Below are positions 16,174 through 26,263 of a stretch of 32,410 nt of DNA, one piece after another. Positions within the stretch are counted from its first letter, which is position 1. Every line of letters starts with the position of its first letter. A program made the position numbers and the translations under genes. Below the pieces are notes generated by a model. The model did no database searches and had not been told where the DNA came from. It worked only from the letters and a program-made list of their open reading frames with translations. The stretch comes from Opitutia bacterium (GTDB lineage: Bacteria > Verrucomicrobiota > Verrucomicrobiia > Opitutales > Opitutaceae): the NCBI GenBank assembly GCA_003142955.1, contig PLOH01000027.1, positions 68,162 through 100,571 on the forward strand. Direction: 5' to 3'.

Positions 16174-16830
16174 TCATTTTACCGCTGCGTAAATGACAAA
16201 TTCCTGCGGGCGTCCCCCCACGATCACATTCAAATGAATCATGGCTTCTTCGGGTTGCCGCGTGTCCGTCGGTTTGACGGTCAGTCGAAACACACCGGAA
16301 AGCCCCGGCGAGAGTTGCGCGTGAAAACGCGGATTGGCGCACTCAACCCGGTCAAGCGAGGTCGTCTTCGGATCCGTCACCACCACCTCTGCCACCTTCT
16401 CGTCGGACTCCGCTCCCACCCGCCAGAAGAGAAAACGCGGCGTGATCACGATCAATTCCGGAATCTCCACGGTCAGAGTCAGCTCGGCAAACTTTCCATC
16501 GGCGGCGTCCGTCGCCACCGCAACGCTGCGCCGCACGCGCCCCGCATACCCGGTGAGAGCGAGTTCGACCCTGATTTCGCCCGACTCACCCGGCGCGCAA
16601 ACCGCCTTGTCCGGCGTCGCCGACATGCAGCTGCAGCTGGGATCGAGCGAGAGAATCCGCACCGGTCGGTCGCCGGCGTTGCGGAACGGAAACGTCAGGC
16701 TCATCGCCTGCTGGCCGGGCTGGGCAGCCAGTTGCAAGTCGGTGGTTTTCCACTCCAACGCCGCCGGGCAGGCCGCGATGCCCGCCAAAAAAAACAAAGT
16801 GAACACCGGAACTTTCCTCACACCATCCAA
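16174..16830 (-). CDS. DUF1573-family exported protein
   Basis: The 218-residue protein starts with a signal peptide (MDGVRKVPVFTLFFLAGIAACPA, about residues 1-24) and continues with an immunoglobulin-like DUF1573 domain. The typical F-F-NAGDRPVRI...SLDPSCSCMSA segment is at about residues 45-75, with the CSC motif in place of the common CGCT. A second beta domain (about 125-215) ends the protein. DUF1573 proteins are envelope proteins of unknown function. It is the first gene of the cluster with rhodanese and MauE, 34 bases downstream of a tRNA gene on the same strand. Confidence 0.83.
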   Translation of the reverse strand: MDGVRKVPVFTLFFLAGIAACPAALEWKTTDLQLAAQPGQQAMSLTFPFRNAGDRPVRILSLDPSCSCMSATPDKAVCAPGESGEIRVELALTGYAGRVRRSVAVATDAADGKFAELTLTVEIPELIVITPRFLFWRVGAESDEKVAEVVVTDPKTTSLDRVECANPRFHAQLSPGLSGVFRLTVKPTDTRQPEEAMIHLNVIVGGRPQEFVIYAAVK

Positions 16831-16863
16831 TCTGAGCGCAGTTCACTCCGAAGCCAGCCGAAA

Positions 16864-16940
16864 TGGTGCGCCCAGCAGGAGTCGAACCTGCAACCCCCAG
16901 ATTCGTAGTCTGGTGCTCTATCCAGTTGAGCTATGGGCGC
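16864..16940 (-). tRNA. tRNA-Arg (anticodon ACG)
   Basis: The cloverleaf is complete on the minus strand. The acceptor stem is GCGCCCA/TGGGCGC with discriminator A and an encoded CCA (16864-16866). The D-arm is GCTC/GAGC. The anticodon stem is CCAGA/TCTGG with loop CTACGAA, so the anticodon is ACG. The T-arm is GCAGG-TTCGACT-CCTGC. ACG is normally modified to ICG by TadA and decodes CGU, CGC and CGA. Length is 77 nt including CCA. Confidence 0.97.
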
Positions 16941-17047
16941 GTGAAAGAGGGGGAAACAAGCAAGCTTTAACCCGGCACTGCAAGCGTGAAATGGTCGCGC
17001 GGAGGCATGCGCATTCCACGCTCTCTCAGGCGGAACGATGCCTTTGC

Positions 17048-17119
17048 AGGAGCCTGCTTGCAGGCGATCCGTCCTCGAAAGTCGACTTCATAGGGCCAAT
17101 CGCCTGCAAGCAGGCTCCT
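17048..17119. repeat. Palindromic repeat, family A (near-perfect copy)
   Basis: Arms at 17048-17068 and 17099-17119 are perfect 21-base inverted copies built on AGCCTGCTTGCAGGCGAT, with a 30-base spacer. It lies in the gap between the tRNA-Arg gene and recJ (16941-17184), which otherwise shows no gene. Confidence 0.85.
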
Positions 17120-17184
17120 ACATCATCCGCCGAATGGTTTGCCTGTTTACGAGCGAAATCTTGGCCTGTTTGCATGGCGCCGGC

Positions 17185-18906
17185 TCAACCCGCTTCCGAC
17201 AGACGCCAGTCGAGCAACTCCATTTGCAGCAGCTTGCGGTCGTTGTACATATTCCAGGCAACCTGCACGGCCACATCGACCGGAGCGCCGACCGGAGGCA
17301 GGCGGTGGGCCAGCTTCCAAGCAACGCCGTAAACCCGGCGACCTCGCTCATCCTCAAGATGAAACCGGAAATGTTGTTCCTTGAAGACCTCGGGACGCTG
17401 CCGGAAACGGACGCCACGGAGCCCGAAGACCGGTTCCGGATTTCCCTGGCCGAACGGATGCAGCACCTCGAGTTCGGTCAGCAACTGTTCCCGGATCTGC
17501 TCAAGCGTGAGCCAGCAGGCGATTTCCAGCCCGGGCTCGGCGAACAGGCCCCGCTGCGAGACGCGAACCGCCGCCGCGAAACGTTCCCGAAAAGACTCCA
17601 GGTTCGCCCGCGGCAGCGATATGCCGACCGCCATCGGGTGTCCCCCCCAACTGGTCAGGAGATCGGCGCACTCGCCGAGTGTTTCCACCAGATTGAGACC
17701 GTAGATGCTCCGACCGGAGCCCTTGGCCAGTCCGTTTTCCTCCCCCAGAACGATGCACGGCCGGTGATACTTGCGGGTCACCCGGCTCGCCACAATGCCT
17801 ACCACCCCGGGATGCCAGTCCTCGCTGAACAGCACGATGCCATGGGAATCCATGTACTGTTCCTCCACCATCCGTTCCGCGACCTCGGTAATGGCGCGCT
17901 CGATCTCCTGCCGTTCGCGGTTGAACCCGTCCAACTGCCGCGCGGCGTCGACGCAGAAAGCGGCGTCCTCGCTGAGAATCAGCTCCACCGACAGCGCGGC
18001 ATCCGCGAGGCGGCCGCTTGCGTTGATCCGCGGTCCGAGCCGGAAGGAAACGTCCACCGGCTGAATCTCCTGGCCGGGCTTCAGGCCCGAAACGTCCATC
18101 AGCGCCCGCAGGCCCCGTCGGCGCGTGTGCTGTAGGATCTCCAGACCATGACGCGCGAGAATGCGGTTCTCGCCGACCACGGGCACCAGGTCGGCCACGA
18201 TGCCCATCGCCACAAGATCGAGATACTCCTTCAGGTGGATCCGAAAGGCCACGGGATGATTCTCGGCCCGCAGTTGTTTGAGCAGACCATGCACCAGCTT
18301 GAACACCAGGCCCACCGTGCAGAGATCGCGCCAGGGGGCATCGTCGGGCCCGGCGAAAACATGGGGGTTGATCAGGATGCCACCGGCGAGCGGCTTCTCT
18401 TTTGACCGGTGGTGGTCGATCACAATTGCATCCACGCCCTGCGCCTGCAGGTACGCCAGTTCTTCGTGCGAATTCGTGCCGCAGTCCAGGGCGATGAAGA
18501 GGTCCGGCTTGCCGGCTTCCAGGGCGCGATCGATCGCCCCGCGACTCAGCCCATAGCCCTCCTCGAGCCGCCGCGGCACGACAAAGCGCGGATCCAGGCC
18601 GAAGCGCCGCAGCACGCTGACCAGAAACGCCGTGCTGCTCACACCGTCGACATCGTAATCGCCCAGCACCACCAGCGTCTCCTGTCGTTCAATCGCCCGC
18701 CGAAGACGCGCGACGGCGGCATCCATGTTGACGAGCAGAAAGGGGTCCTGGAGGCCCGCGAGCGCCGGTTGGAGGAACTGCCGGGCTGCTGCAGTCTCCT
18801 TCCGGCCGCTGCGCACCAATAATTCCGCCAACACCGGACCGATGGCCAGACGCTGGCAGACCTCCTCCACTTCGGAGGCCGGCAAAGGCGTGTGAATCCA
18901 GCGCAT
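17185..18906 (-). CDS. recJ: Single-stranded-DNA-specific exonuclease RecJ
   Basis: RecJ is a 5'-to-3' ssDNA exonuclease in recombination and mismatch repair. The 573-residue protein shows the DHH-family motifs: GDYDVDGVSS (D83, D85, D87), the second aspartate in ALDCGTN (D141) and DHH at 164-166 (VIDHHRS). The DHHA1 motif is GGHPMAVG, and a C-terminal OB-like region has HPFGQGNPEPVF. The start MRWIHTPLP at 18906 gives the usual RecJ N-terminus (W..P......A..L). The frame stays open far upstream through a palindromic repeat and into secDF, which I reject. Length matches the family (about 570). Confidence 0.94.
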   Translation of the reverse strand: MRWIHTPLPASEVEEVCQRLAIGPVLAELLVRSGRKETAAARQFLQPALAGLQDPFLLVNMDAAVARLRRAIERQETLVVLGDYDVDGVSSTAFLVSVLRRFGLDPRFVVPRRLEEGYGLSRGAIDRALEAGKPDLFIALDCGTNSHEELAYLQAQGVDAIVIDHHRSKEKPLAGGILINPHVFAGPDDAPWRDLCTVGLVFKLVHGLLKQLRAENHPVAFRIHLKEYLDLVAMGIVADLVPVVGENRILARHGLEILQHTRRRGLRALMDVSGLKPGQEIQPVDVSFRLGPRINASGRLADAALSVELILSEDAAFCVDAARQLDGFNRERQEIERAITEVAERMVEEQYMDSHGIVLFSEDWHPGVVGIVASRVTRKYHRPCIVLGEENGLAKGSGRSIYGLNLVETLGECADLLTSWGGHPMAVGISLPRANLESFRERFAAAVRVSQRGLFAEPGLEIACWLTLEQIREQLLTELEVLHPFGQGNPEPVFGLRGVRFRQRPEVFKEQHFRFHLEDERGRRVYGVAWKLAHRLPPVGAPVDVAVQVAWNMYNDRKLLQMELLDWRLSEAG

Positions 18907-18939
18907 GTGAGATGCCCCAGTTGGGATTACCCGGTCGGA

Positions 18940-19008
18940 GTAGGGTCGCCGTTTGTCGGCGGACCTCTCGCCATCGACGATCGGTCCGGACGCAAGGTCC
19001 GACCCTAC
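18940..19008. repeat. Palindromic repeat, family C (recJ-secDF gap)
   Basis: GTAGGGTCGCC at 18940 and GACCCTAC ending at 19008 form the ends of an inverted repeat. The left arm (18940-18964, through TTTGTCGGCGGAC) is matched with one mismatch, in inverse orientation, at 29212-29236 upstream of hrpB. Confidence 0.75.
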
Positions 19009-19021
19009 ACAACGCAAGATC

Positions 19022-21583
19022 CTATTGGGAGGCCTTGCTTGAGCCGGTCCACTCGTACTTCGGCGCGATATCGTGGTGCGCCTCGACGTGCTTCCGGTCA
19101 CCCTTGTGCCACCAATAGAAGACCGGGGCGGCAATGTAGATCGATGAGAACGTGCCGGTGACGATGCCGACGAGGAAGGTGAAGGACAGATCGCGCATGA
19201 TGCCGCTGCCAAAGAGGAAGAGCGACAGCGCCGCGAGAAACGCGGTCAGGCTGGTCATGATCGATCGGGCGAACACTTTCCGGATCGCGAGATTGATGAC
19301 ATCACGAAGGGTGCCATCGGGGTTGATTCTGAGCTCTTCGCGGATCCGGTCGAACACCACGATGGTGTCGTTGATCGAGTAGCCGGCGATGCTGAGGATC
19401 GCCGCGACCATCGGCGCCGAGAACTGGTGGCCGGCGAGGACGAAGATCCCGATCGTCATCAGGATGTCGTGGATCGACGCCACCACCGCGCCGACTCCAA
19501 GGCCGACTTCGAACCGGAAGGCGACGTAGAGCAAGATCACGACCATCGAGAGGGCCACCGACATCAGGGCATTCCACTCGACCTCCGCCCCAATCGTCGC
19601 GCCGGTACGGCTCTCGCCGACGTTCTTGAATTCAGCCTGCGGGAACGCCTTCTGCAGCGCGTCAAAAAGCGGCGCGGATTCTCCGTAGGGGGTTTCGATC
19701 TTGAGGAGGTCCCGGCCGCCCGCGAGGGAGGTGACATACGCGGGGTTGATATCGTTGATCTTGTGCTCGGTGGCGATGCGGCGCACTTGGGCCAGATCGG
19801 GTTGGTGCTGCTTGTTGTATTCGATGCTGATCACGTCGCCGCCAAGGAAGTCGGTGCCGAAGGCCTGCTTGCCCTTGAACAGCACAAACGAAAACCCGCT
19901 CAGCACGATGAGCCAGGAAACAATGAAGGCCGGTTTGGCATACCGGACGAAATCCGTCTGGATGTTCCGGAGCAAGTGCAGCATCGGAAATTTCGTCACG
20001 ATGTTGAAATTGATCAGGTATTCCATGATTAGGTGCCCGGTAATGAGCACCGAGAACATTGTGGAGAACACACCGATGGCCAGCGTGACACCGAATCCTC
20101 TGACCGGCCCGGTGCCGAGCCAGATCATGATTGCGCAAATGCAGAGCTGCGTGACGTGCGCGTCAACGATGGTAAAGAATGCCTTGTCGTAGCCGGCCAC
20201 CAGCGCGGTCTTGAGGTTCTTGCCGAGATGCAGTTCCTCGCGCATGCGCTCGAAGATCAGGATGTTGGCGTCGACCGCCATGCCGATGGTCAAAACGATA
20301 CCGGCCAGACCCGGAAGCGTCATAGTCGCGCCGATACTGGCCAAGACGCCAAGGATAATGGTGATGTTAATCGCGAGTACAGCCACGGCGATGATGCCGC
20401 CAACCGTATAGTAAGTGATCATGAAGGCGGCGACCAACGCGGCACCGATGATCGACGCCCGCACGCCGCTGTTGATGGCATCCGTGGCCAGCGAGGGTCC
20501 AACCTCGTATTGCTCCTTGATGTCGAGCGGCAGGTCGAGCGGGTTGTTCAGGACATTCGCGAGCTCAAGCGCTTCGCGCTGCGAAAACTGTCCGGTGATC
20601 TCCGCACTGCCACTGGGGATCTCCTCGCGCACCGTCGGGGCGGAATAAAGTTTGCCATCGAGCACGATCGCGAGCTGGCCCAGGTGCCCCGCCCGGTGGC
20701 CTTCATCCGCGATTGTTTTGGTAACCTCGGCAAAGCGTTTCGCCCCTTCTTTGGTGAAACGCAGCAAAATCTTAAAACGGCCAAACTCATCCATCGATGC
20801 ATAGGCTTCACTCAGGGCATCGCCGGTCATTTCCGGGATGCGCTTGACGTAGACCTCACTGGTTCGGATCTCCCCGTTGCGACCCTCCTGGTCCAAGTTC
20901 ATCGGCTCGTAGCCCGGAGGGGCATCGGCGGCCGACATCGTCTGGGGTGTGGCATCGGGATAAACAAGGCGGAAATCAAGGCGAGCGGGCTTCTTTAGGT
21001 TGGCGACAATCTCCGGATTATTCTTGGTGGAGATGTTTGGCAGCTCCACGTCGATCCGGTTGTTGCCCACCGGCCGCACGATGGGCTCGGCAACGCCGAG
21101 GCTGTTGATGCGCGCCGAGATGATCTCGATCGCCTTGCTCAACTTCTGCTCGTTATCGCGCTGCGAGTTGGCGGCCGCCGCTTTCTCGTTTACTTCGAGG
21201 GTGAACGCCACCCCGCCTGCGAGGTCGAGGCCCAATTGCAGTCGACCCTTCGAACGCTTGTTCAGTTCGTCGAGCAGGATGTTGTTGCGCCGATCGGCGT
21301 TCTTGAGCGAGGCCTCGAGCCGGATCTGCGGGAAGAACTGCGAGAGATCCAGCTTGCGCTCCTTGCCGATCTGCTTGAGCGCCACAAAGACCGTCTGGGC
21401 CTGTTTCGAGGCCACCCGGTCGCTGGCTTCCTTCATCAGGTTGACGAATTCGGCTTGCTTCGCCGTGGCCTGAGTTCGGATGTACTGGTCAAATGGGCGA
21501 TCCTTGATCGGGACCAACTCCGCCACCGCCCAGATGAGAATCGCTACGCTGAGCAGCAGCTTCCAGAGGTTTTGTCTAAGCAT
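19022..21583 (-). CDS. secDF: Protein translocase SecD-SecF fusion
   Basis: SecD and SecF use the proton gradient to help preprotein export through SecYEG; here they are one 853-residue chain. The SecD half (about residues 1-530) has the N-terminal helix, LQLGLDLAGGVAFTLEV, the P1 periplasmic domain and the GLAGIVLTIGMAVDANILIFERMREEL block. The SecF half begins near residue 535 with FIVSWLIVLSGFSFVLFKG and ends with GYSINDTIVVFDRIREEL and SLTAFLAALSLFLFG, so both RND-like cores are complete. The order yajC-secDF on the same strand is the usual one. Fusion is common in several phyla, so by itself it does not identify the species. Confidence 0.95.
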   Translation of the reverse strand: MLRQNLWKLLLSVAILIWAVAELVPIKDRPFDQYIRTQATAKQAEFVNLMKEASDRVASKQAQTVFVALKQIGKERKLDLSQFFPQIRLEASLKNADRRNNILLDELNKRSKGRLQLGLDLAGGVAFTLEVNEKAAAANSQRDNEQKLSKAIEIISARINSLGVAEPIVRPVGNNRIDVELPNISTKNNPEIVANLKKPARLDFRLVYPDATPQTMSAADAPPGYEPMNLDQEGRNGEIRTSEVYVKRIPEMTGDALSEAYASMDEFGRFKILLRFTKEGAKRFAEVTKTIADEGHRAGHLGQLAIVLDGKLYSAPTVREEIPSGSAEITGQFSQREALELANVLNNPLDLPLDIKEQYEVGPSLATDAINSGVRASIIGAALVAAFMITYYTVGGIIAVAVLAINITIILGVLASIGATMTLPGLAGIVLTIGMAVDANILIFERMREELHLGKNLKTALVAGYDKAFFTIVDAHVTQLCICAIMIWLGTGPVRGFGVTLAIGVFSTMFSVLITGHLIMEYLINFNIVTKFPMLHLLRNIQTDFVRYAKPAFIVSWLIVLSGFSFVLFKGKQAFGTDFLGGDVISIEYNKQHQPDLAQVRRIATEHKINDINPAYVTSLAGGRDLLKIETPYGESAPLFDALQKAFPQAEFKNVGESRTGATIGAEVEWNALMSVALSMVVILLYVAFRFEVGLGVGAVVASIHDILMTIGIFVLAGHQFSAPMVAAILSIAGYSINDTIVVFDRIREELRINPDGTLRDVINLAIRKVFARSIMTSLTAFLAALSLFLFGSGIMRDLSFTFLVGIVTGTFSSIYIAAPVFYWWHKGDRKHVEAHHDIAPKYEWTGSSKASQ

Positions 21584-21665
21584 GGGTTGATTTGGTTAAA
21601 TTCAAGCGCGGCGGACGCACATCACCTCGTCCGCCCTTGGGGTATTCCGCACTGCGTGCCGGGGG

Positions 21666-22022
21666 TTACTTCTTGTCGGCCGTCTGGCCGGACTTGTTCA
21701 CCACGGTGTGGATGAACGCCTTCTCGACCTCGACTTTCGTGTTGTCGCCGATGCGGACGACGAGCCGGTCGGGGCGCACGCTGGTGATCTCGCCGTAGAT
21801 CCCGCCCGCGAGCAACACCTCGTCGCCAGCCGACAGGCTGCTAATCATCTTCTGCTGCTCCTTTTGCTTCTTGCGCTGGGGAGCGATCAGCAGAAACCAC
21901 ATGGCGGCCATGATCAGACCGTAGAAAAGAAGGATCGTGGGGTTGAAGCCGCTGCCACCCGAAGCGGGGGCGGTTTGCTGGGCGAATGGCAAAATCGTGG
22001 TCAAGGGAAGCATTTTAATCAT
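21666..22022 (-). CDS. yajC: Preprotein translocase subunit YajC
   Basis: The 118-residue protein has one membrane helix (about residues 28-47), then the family signature IAPQRKKQKEQQKMISSLSAGDEVLLAGGIYGEI and a small beta domain. YajC associates with SecDF in the Sec translocase. It lies 82 bases upstream of secDF on the same strand. A possible in-frame ATG at codon 4 (MLPLTT) would shorten it slightly. Confidence 0.93.
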   Translation of the reverse strand: MIKMLPLTTILPFAQQTAPASGGSGFNPTILLFYGLIMAAMWFLLIAPQRKKQKEQQKMISSLSAGDEVLLAGGIYGEITSVRPDRLVVRIGDNTKVEVEKAFIHTVVNKSGQTADKK

Positions 22023-22169
22023 TGCTTGCGCGGGTTTTTCGGAAAAGAAACGCGGATTAACTCCAGCCCACTTCCAAAAAGCAAGCCCAGAGCTGGACGC
22101 AACCCCGCCAGACCAACCGGTCGATCATTGTGGAAACCTGCGTTGTAGCCGGCCTCGTTGAGGCCTTTG

Positions 22170-22235
22170 TAGGGCGGGGTCGCCTGACCCCGCCATGATC
22201 GAGCAAACGCGGCGGGGTCAGGCGACCCCGCCCTA
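22170..22235. repeat. Perfect palindromic repeat, family D, in the yajC-speA gap
   Basis: Arms at 22170-22194 and 22211-22235 are perfect 25-base inverted copies starting TAGGGCGGGGTCGCC, with a 16-base loop. It ends 27 bases before the proposed speA start, in the divergent region, and would form a very stable hairpin in the speA leader if transcription starts upstream of it. A second copy lies at 30331-30372 and a degenerate one inside hrpB. Confidence 0.85.
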
Positions 22236-22262
22236 AAGATCCAACGACCTCCCCTTCTAACC

Positions 22263-24241
<1,979 letters not shown>

Positions 24242-24245
<4 letters not shown>

Positions 24246-24802
24246 GAAACAGCCTTGATTTGTAGCCGCGCGAACCGGCTGATCACGCCGGTCTGCTCCC
24301 GCCATTGGGAAGTCTCCACGGCGATCTGCGCCGGATCCCGCCCCGACTCGCGCAGAGCGTCGGGATGTTCTCCCGCCAGATCCGTCAAAACCTCGGGACT
24401 GAATTCCGGGTGGAACTGCACACCCCAGACCTGCGGTAGAAACCGAACGGCGTGGTGGGGTTCCCGCGCCCCGCCTCCCAGGACCTGCGATCCCGCCGGC
24501 AGGCACAGCAGGCTTTGCCAGTGGATGACCGCTACCCGCTGCCGAGCGCCGCACGGCGCAAAGAGCGGATCCCCTGCCGCCGCGAACTCGATTTCGGCGA
24601 CGCCAATTTCCGGTCCGCCGGGCAGCGGCCCAACCTCCCCGCCAAAGACGCGGCCAAGCATCTGGTGGCCGTAGCACAGACCGAGCACCGGCATCTCCGT
24701 CTGCAAAACCTTCTCCAGCCACCGGAATGCGGCCCGTTCGCTCGAGGACGGATCCGTCATCTGCGAAAGGACTTCGGCACTCTCAAAATCATGAAGGAGC
24801 AT
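24242..24802 (-). pseudogene. Class I glutamine amidotransferase, N-terminally truncated
   Basis: The 186-residue frame carries the amidotransferase catalytic triad, C43 in LGLCYGHQML and H131/E133 in VQFHPEFS, and the family core between them. What is missing is the first strand-helix region that normally precedes the nucleophile by 80-90 residues, including the D..V..GGP oxyanion segment. Only about 40 residues precede C43, and reading further upstream gives no amidotransferase sequence in any frame. The remaining protein resembles GMP-synthase-like glutamine amidotransferases. It is either a 5'-truncated pseudogene or a shortened protein. It is convergent with speA, sharing three bases of stop. 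Confidence 0.72.
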
Positions 24803-25074
24803 GGTTACCGAGAACTCATTCTTCTTTTGTTTGGCATATCGGCCGTTCCTTGGAGGCAGATCGAATCTGCGGCGAGATCAGCCCAACTCGATCTTTCCGC
24901 AGTTGTTGTGCTCCTACATCCCGCTGCGGACCAAAAAGCAGAGGTTGCCGGTCCGCCAATAGCGTAATCGGCTCGGAACGACAGTGCATCTGGTTTCCCA
25001 GAGGTGAGCTGGGTGCTTCTGGCGAAACGTCGACTGTAAAAACGACAGGTCAAAATCGAGGCAAGGTAGCACCC

Positions 25075-25674
25075 ATGCGCATCGGCATCCTGACAATCGG
25101 TTCTCTGTATTGGGATCAATCCGGCGTTCGACCCAACTGGCGAAAGGACCGACTTGAATCCACTGGTGAGCGAAGAGCGAGGGTGCCGATTCGATATGGC
25201 CGCAAGTCGAATTCAGACAAGCTCGGAGGGATTGCTGCAACTTGGGGCAGGGTTTGTCTTCTCTGTAACCCGGCGGCGATGCCTCCGGCCGACGTGCTTC
25301 AAGCGTGGCAGAAGCAGGTGCGCGCGGCTGGGGCATCGTACCGGGCGGTTCCCCATGCCGACGGAGAGGACGAACTTCTTGAGGTCACAACTGGTTGCGC
25401 ACGGTTTGGCTGGCCAATCGACCACAACACCGATCAGCCGCTCGTCGATTTCGACCTATTGTTGATGACCGCAACCGAACCAACTCTAAATAACGGACAA
25501 TATCCGACAGCACGGCAGATCGCCGACGCGTGGCGAACTGACAACCAACGCAACGTCTCGTACTTTTGCAACAATCATGCCTTCGGCATATCAGGACGAA
25601 AAGGCGTCAGCAGCAAGCACAGGAAATCTTTGCGCTGGAGCCGAATTGTCGCGGGGTGGAATTCCCGGCGTTGA
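25075..25674 (+). CDS. Gamma-glutamylcyclotransferase-like hypothetical protein
   Basis: The 199-residue protein begins MRIGILTIGSLYWDQ, resembling the YGSLLWDP opening of gamma-glutamylcyclotransferase-like proteins, followed by an RLESTGERRARVPIRYGRKS segment. The catalytic glutamate expected of true cyclotransferases is not identified, so activity is uncertain. The last 25 residues are basic and low in hydrophobic content; in another frame from about 25587 the DNA reads AYQDEKAS, which would fit the family's usual QDEE-like ending. A C-terminal frameshift is therefore possible. It precedes a toxin-antitoxin pair by 30 bases on the same strand. The 272 bases before it (24803-25074) hold no gene I can support. 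Confidence 0.55.
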   Translation: MRIGILTIGSLYWDQSGVRPNWRKDRLESTGERRARVPIRYGRKSNSDKLGGIAATWGRVCLLCNPAAMPPADVLQAWQKQVRAAGASYRAVPHADGEDELLEVTTGCARFGWPIDHNTDQPLVDFDLLLMTATEPTLNNGQYPTARQIADAWRTDNQRNVSYFCNNHAFGISGRKGVSSKHRKSLRWSRIVAGWNSRR

Positions 25675-25704
25675 CCTGCCGAGGCGTCGGACTATCCTGC
25701 AAAC

Positions 25705-25935
25705 ATGGCCCGCATCGAAGAACTGACCCGTGAGGCAGTCAGCCTGCCGAAAGAACAGCGCCTCGCTCTCGCCCGTGCGTTGCTCGACCTGGAGCCCGCG
25801 GGTAATGTCGCCGAAGTCGAACAATCTTGGGACGAGGAAATCCGCGCTCGCATCAAAGCCGTCGATGAAGGTCAGGTCACGGGAATCGCTTACGAAGACC
25901 TGCGGCGAGAGATGAATTCCCGTTACGGCGCATGA
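25705..25935 (+). CDS. Antitoxin of an addiction module (RelB/ParD-like)
   Basis: The 76-residue protein matches the addiction-module family (TIGR02574 type): an N-terminal helix-rich LTREAVSLPKEQRLALARALLDLE, then the acidic WDEEIRARIKAVDEGQ segment and a toxin-facing C-terminus with YEDLRREM. It overlaps the following toxin gene by ATGA (25932-25935), the usual arrangement in which antitoxin is made first. It likely neutralises the toxin and represses its own operon together with it. Confidence 0.88.
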   Translation: MARIEELTREAVSLPKEQRLALARALLDLEPAGNVAEVEQSWDEEIRARIKAVDEGQVTGIAYEDLRREMNSRYGA

Positions 25936-26234
25936 CTATCCGCGTCGTCCCCGAGGCGCGGCGCGAGCTGCGGGACGCCGCCGATTTTTACGAGCAACAG
26001 CAACCGGGGCTCGGGCGGAGACTCTGGCAGGAAGTCGACGAACATATCGTCTGGATTGCCGGTCACAGCGAGGTGCCGCGCCTGCGGGCCGGTGGCTATC
26101 GGCGTGTGAACCTACGCATCTTTCCCTATTACATCGCCTACATCATCCGCAGCAACGGACTCTGGATTCTCGCGATTGCCCACACTCATCGCCGGCCGGA
26201 ATACTGGATCGAACGAGAGAAGACGATAATCTAG
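25932..26234 (+). CDS. RelE/ParE-family toxin
   Basis: The 100-residue protein starts MTIRVVPEARRELRDAADFYEQQ, the ParE/RelE helix pair, and continues with beta strands around YRRVNLRIFPYYIAYIIRSNGLWILAIAHTHRRPEYW. The end motif AHTHRRPEYW is typical of the RelE/ParE superfamily in chromosomes. It may inhibit gyrase (ParE) or cleave mRNA (RelE); the sequence alone does not decide. It is downstream of and translationally coupled to the antitoxin, and convergent with hrpB. Confidence 0.9.
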   Translation: MTIRVVPEARRELRDAADFYEQQQPGLGRRLWQEVDEHIVWIAGHSEVPRLRAGGYRRVNLRIFPYYIAYIIRSNGLWILAIAHTHRRPEYWIEREKTII

Positions 26235-26263
26235 CAGCGCGGAGGACCTCGTCCGACGCGCAG

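Noticed and set aside
18907-19212. Upstream extension of recJ
   Set aside because: The open frame runs through a palindromic repeat and into the secDF 3' end; the normal RecJ start is at 18906.
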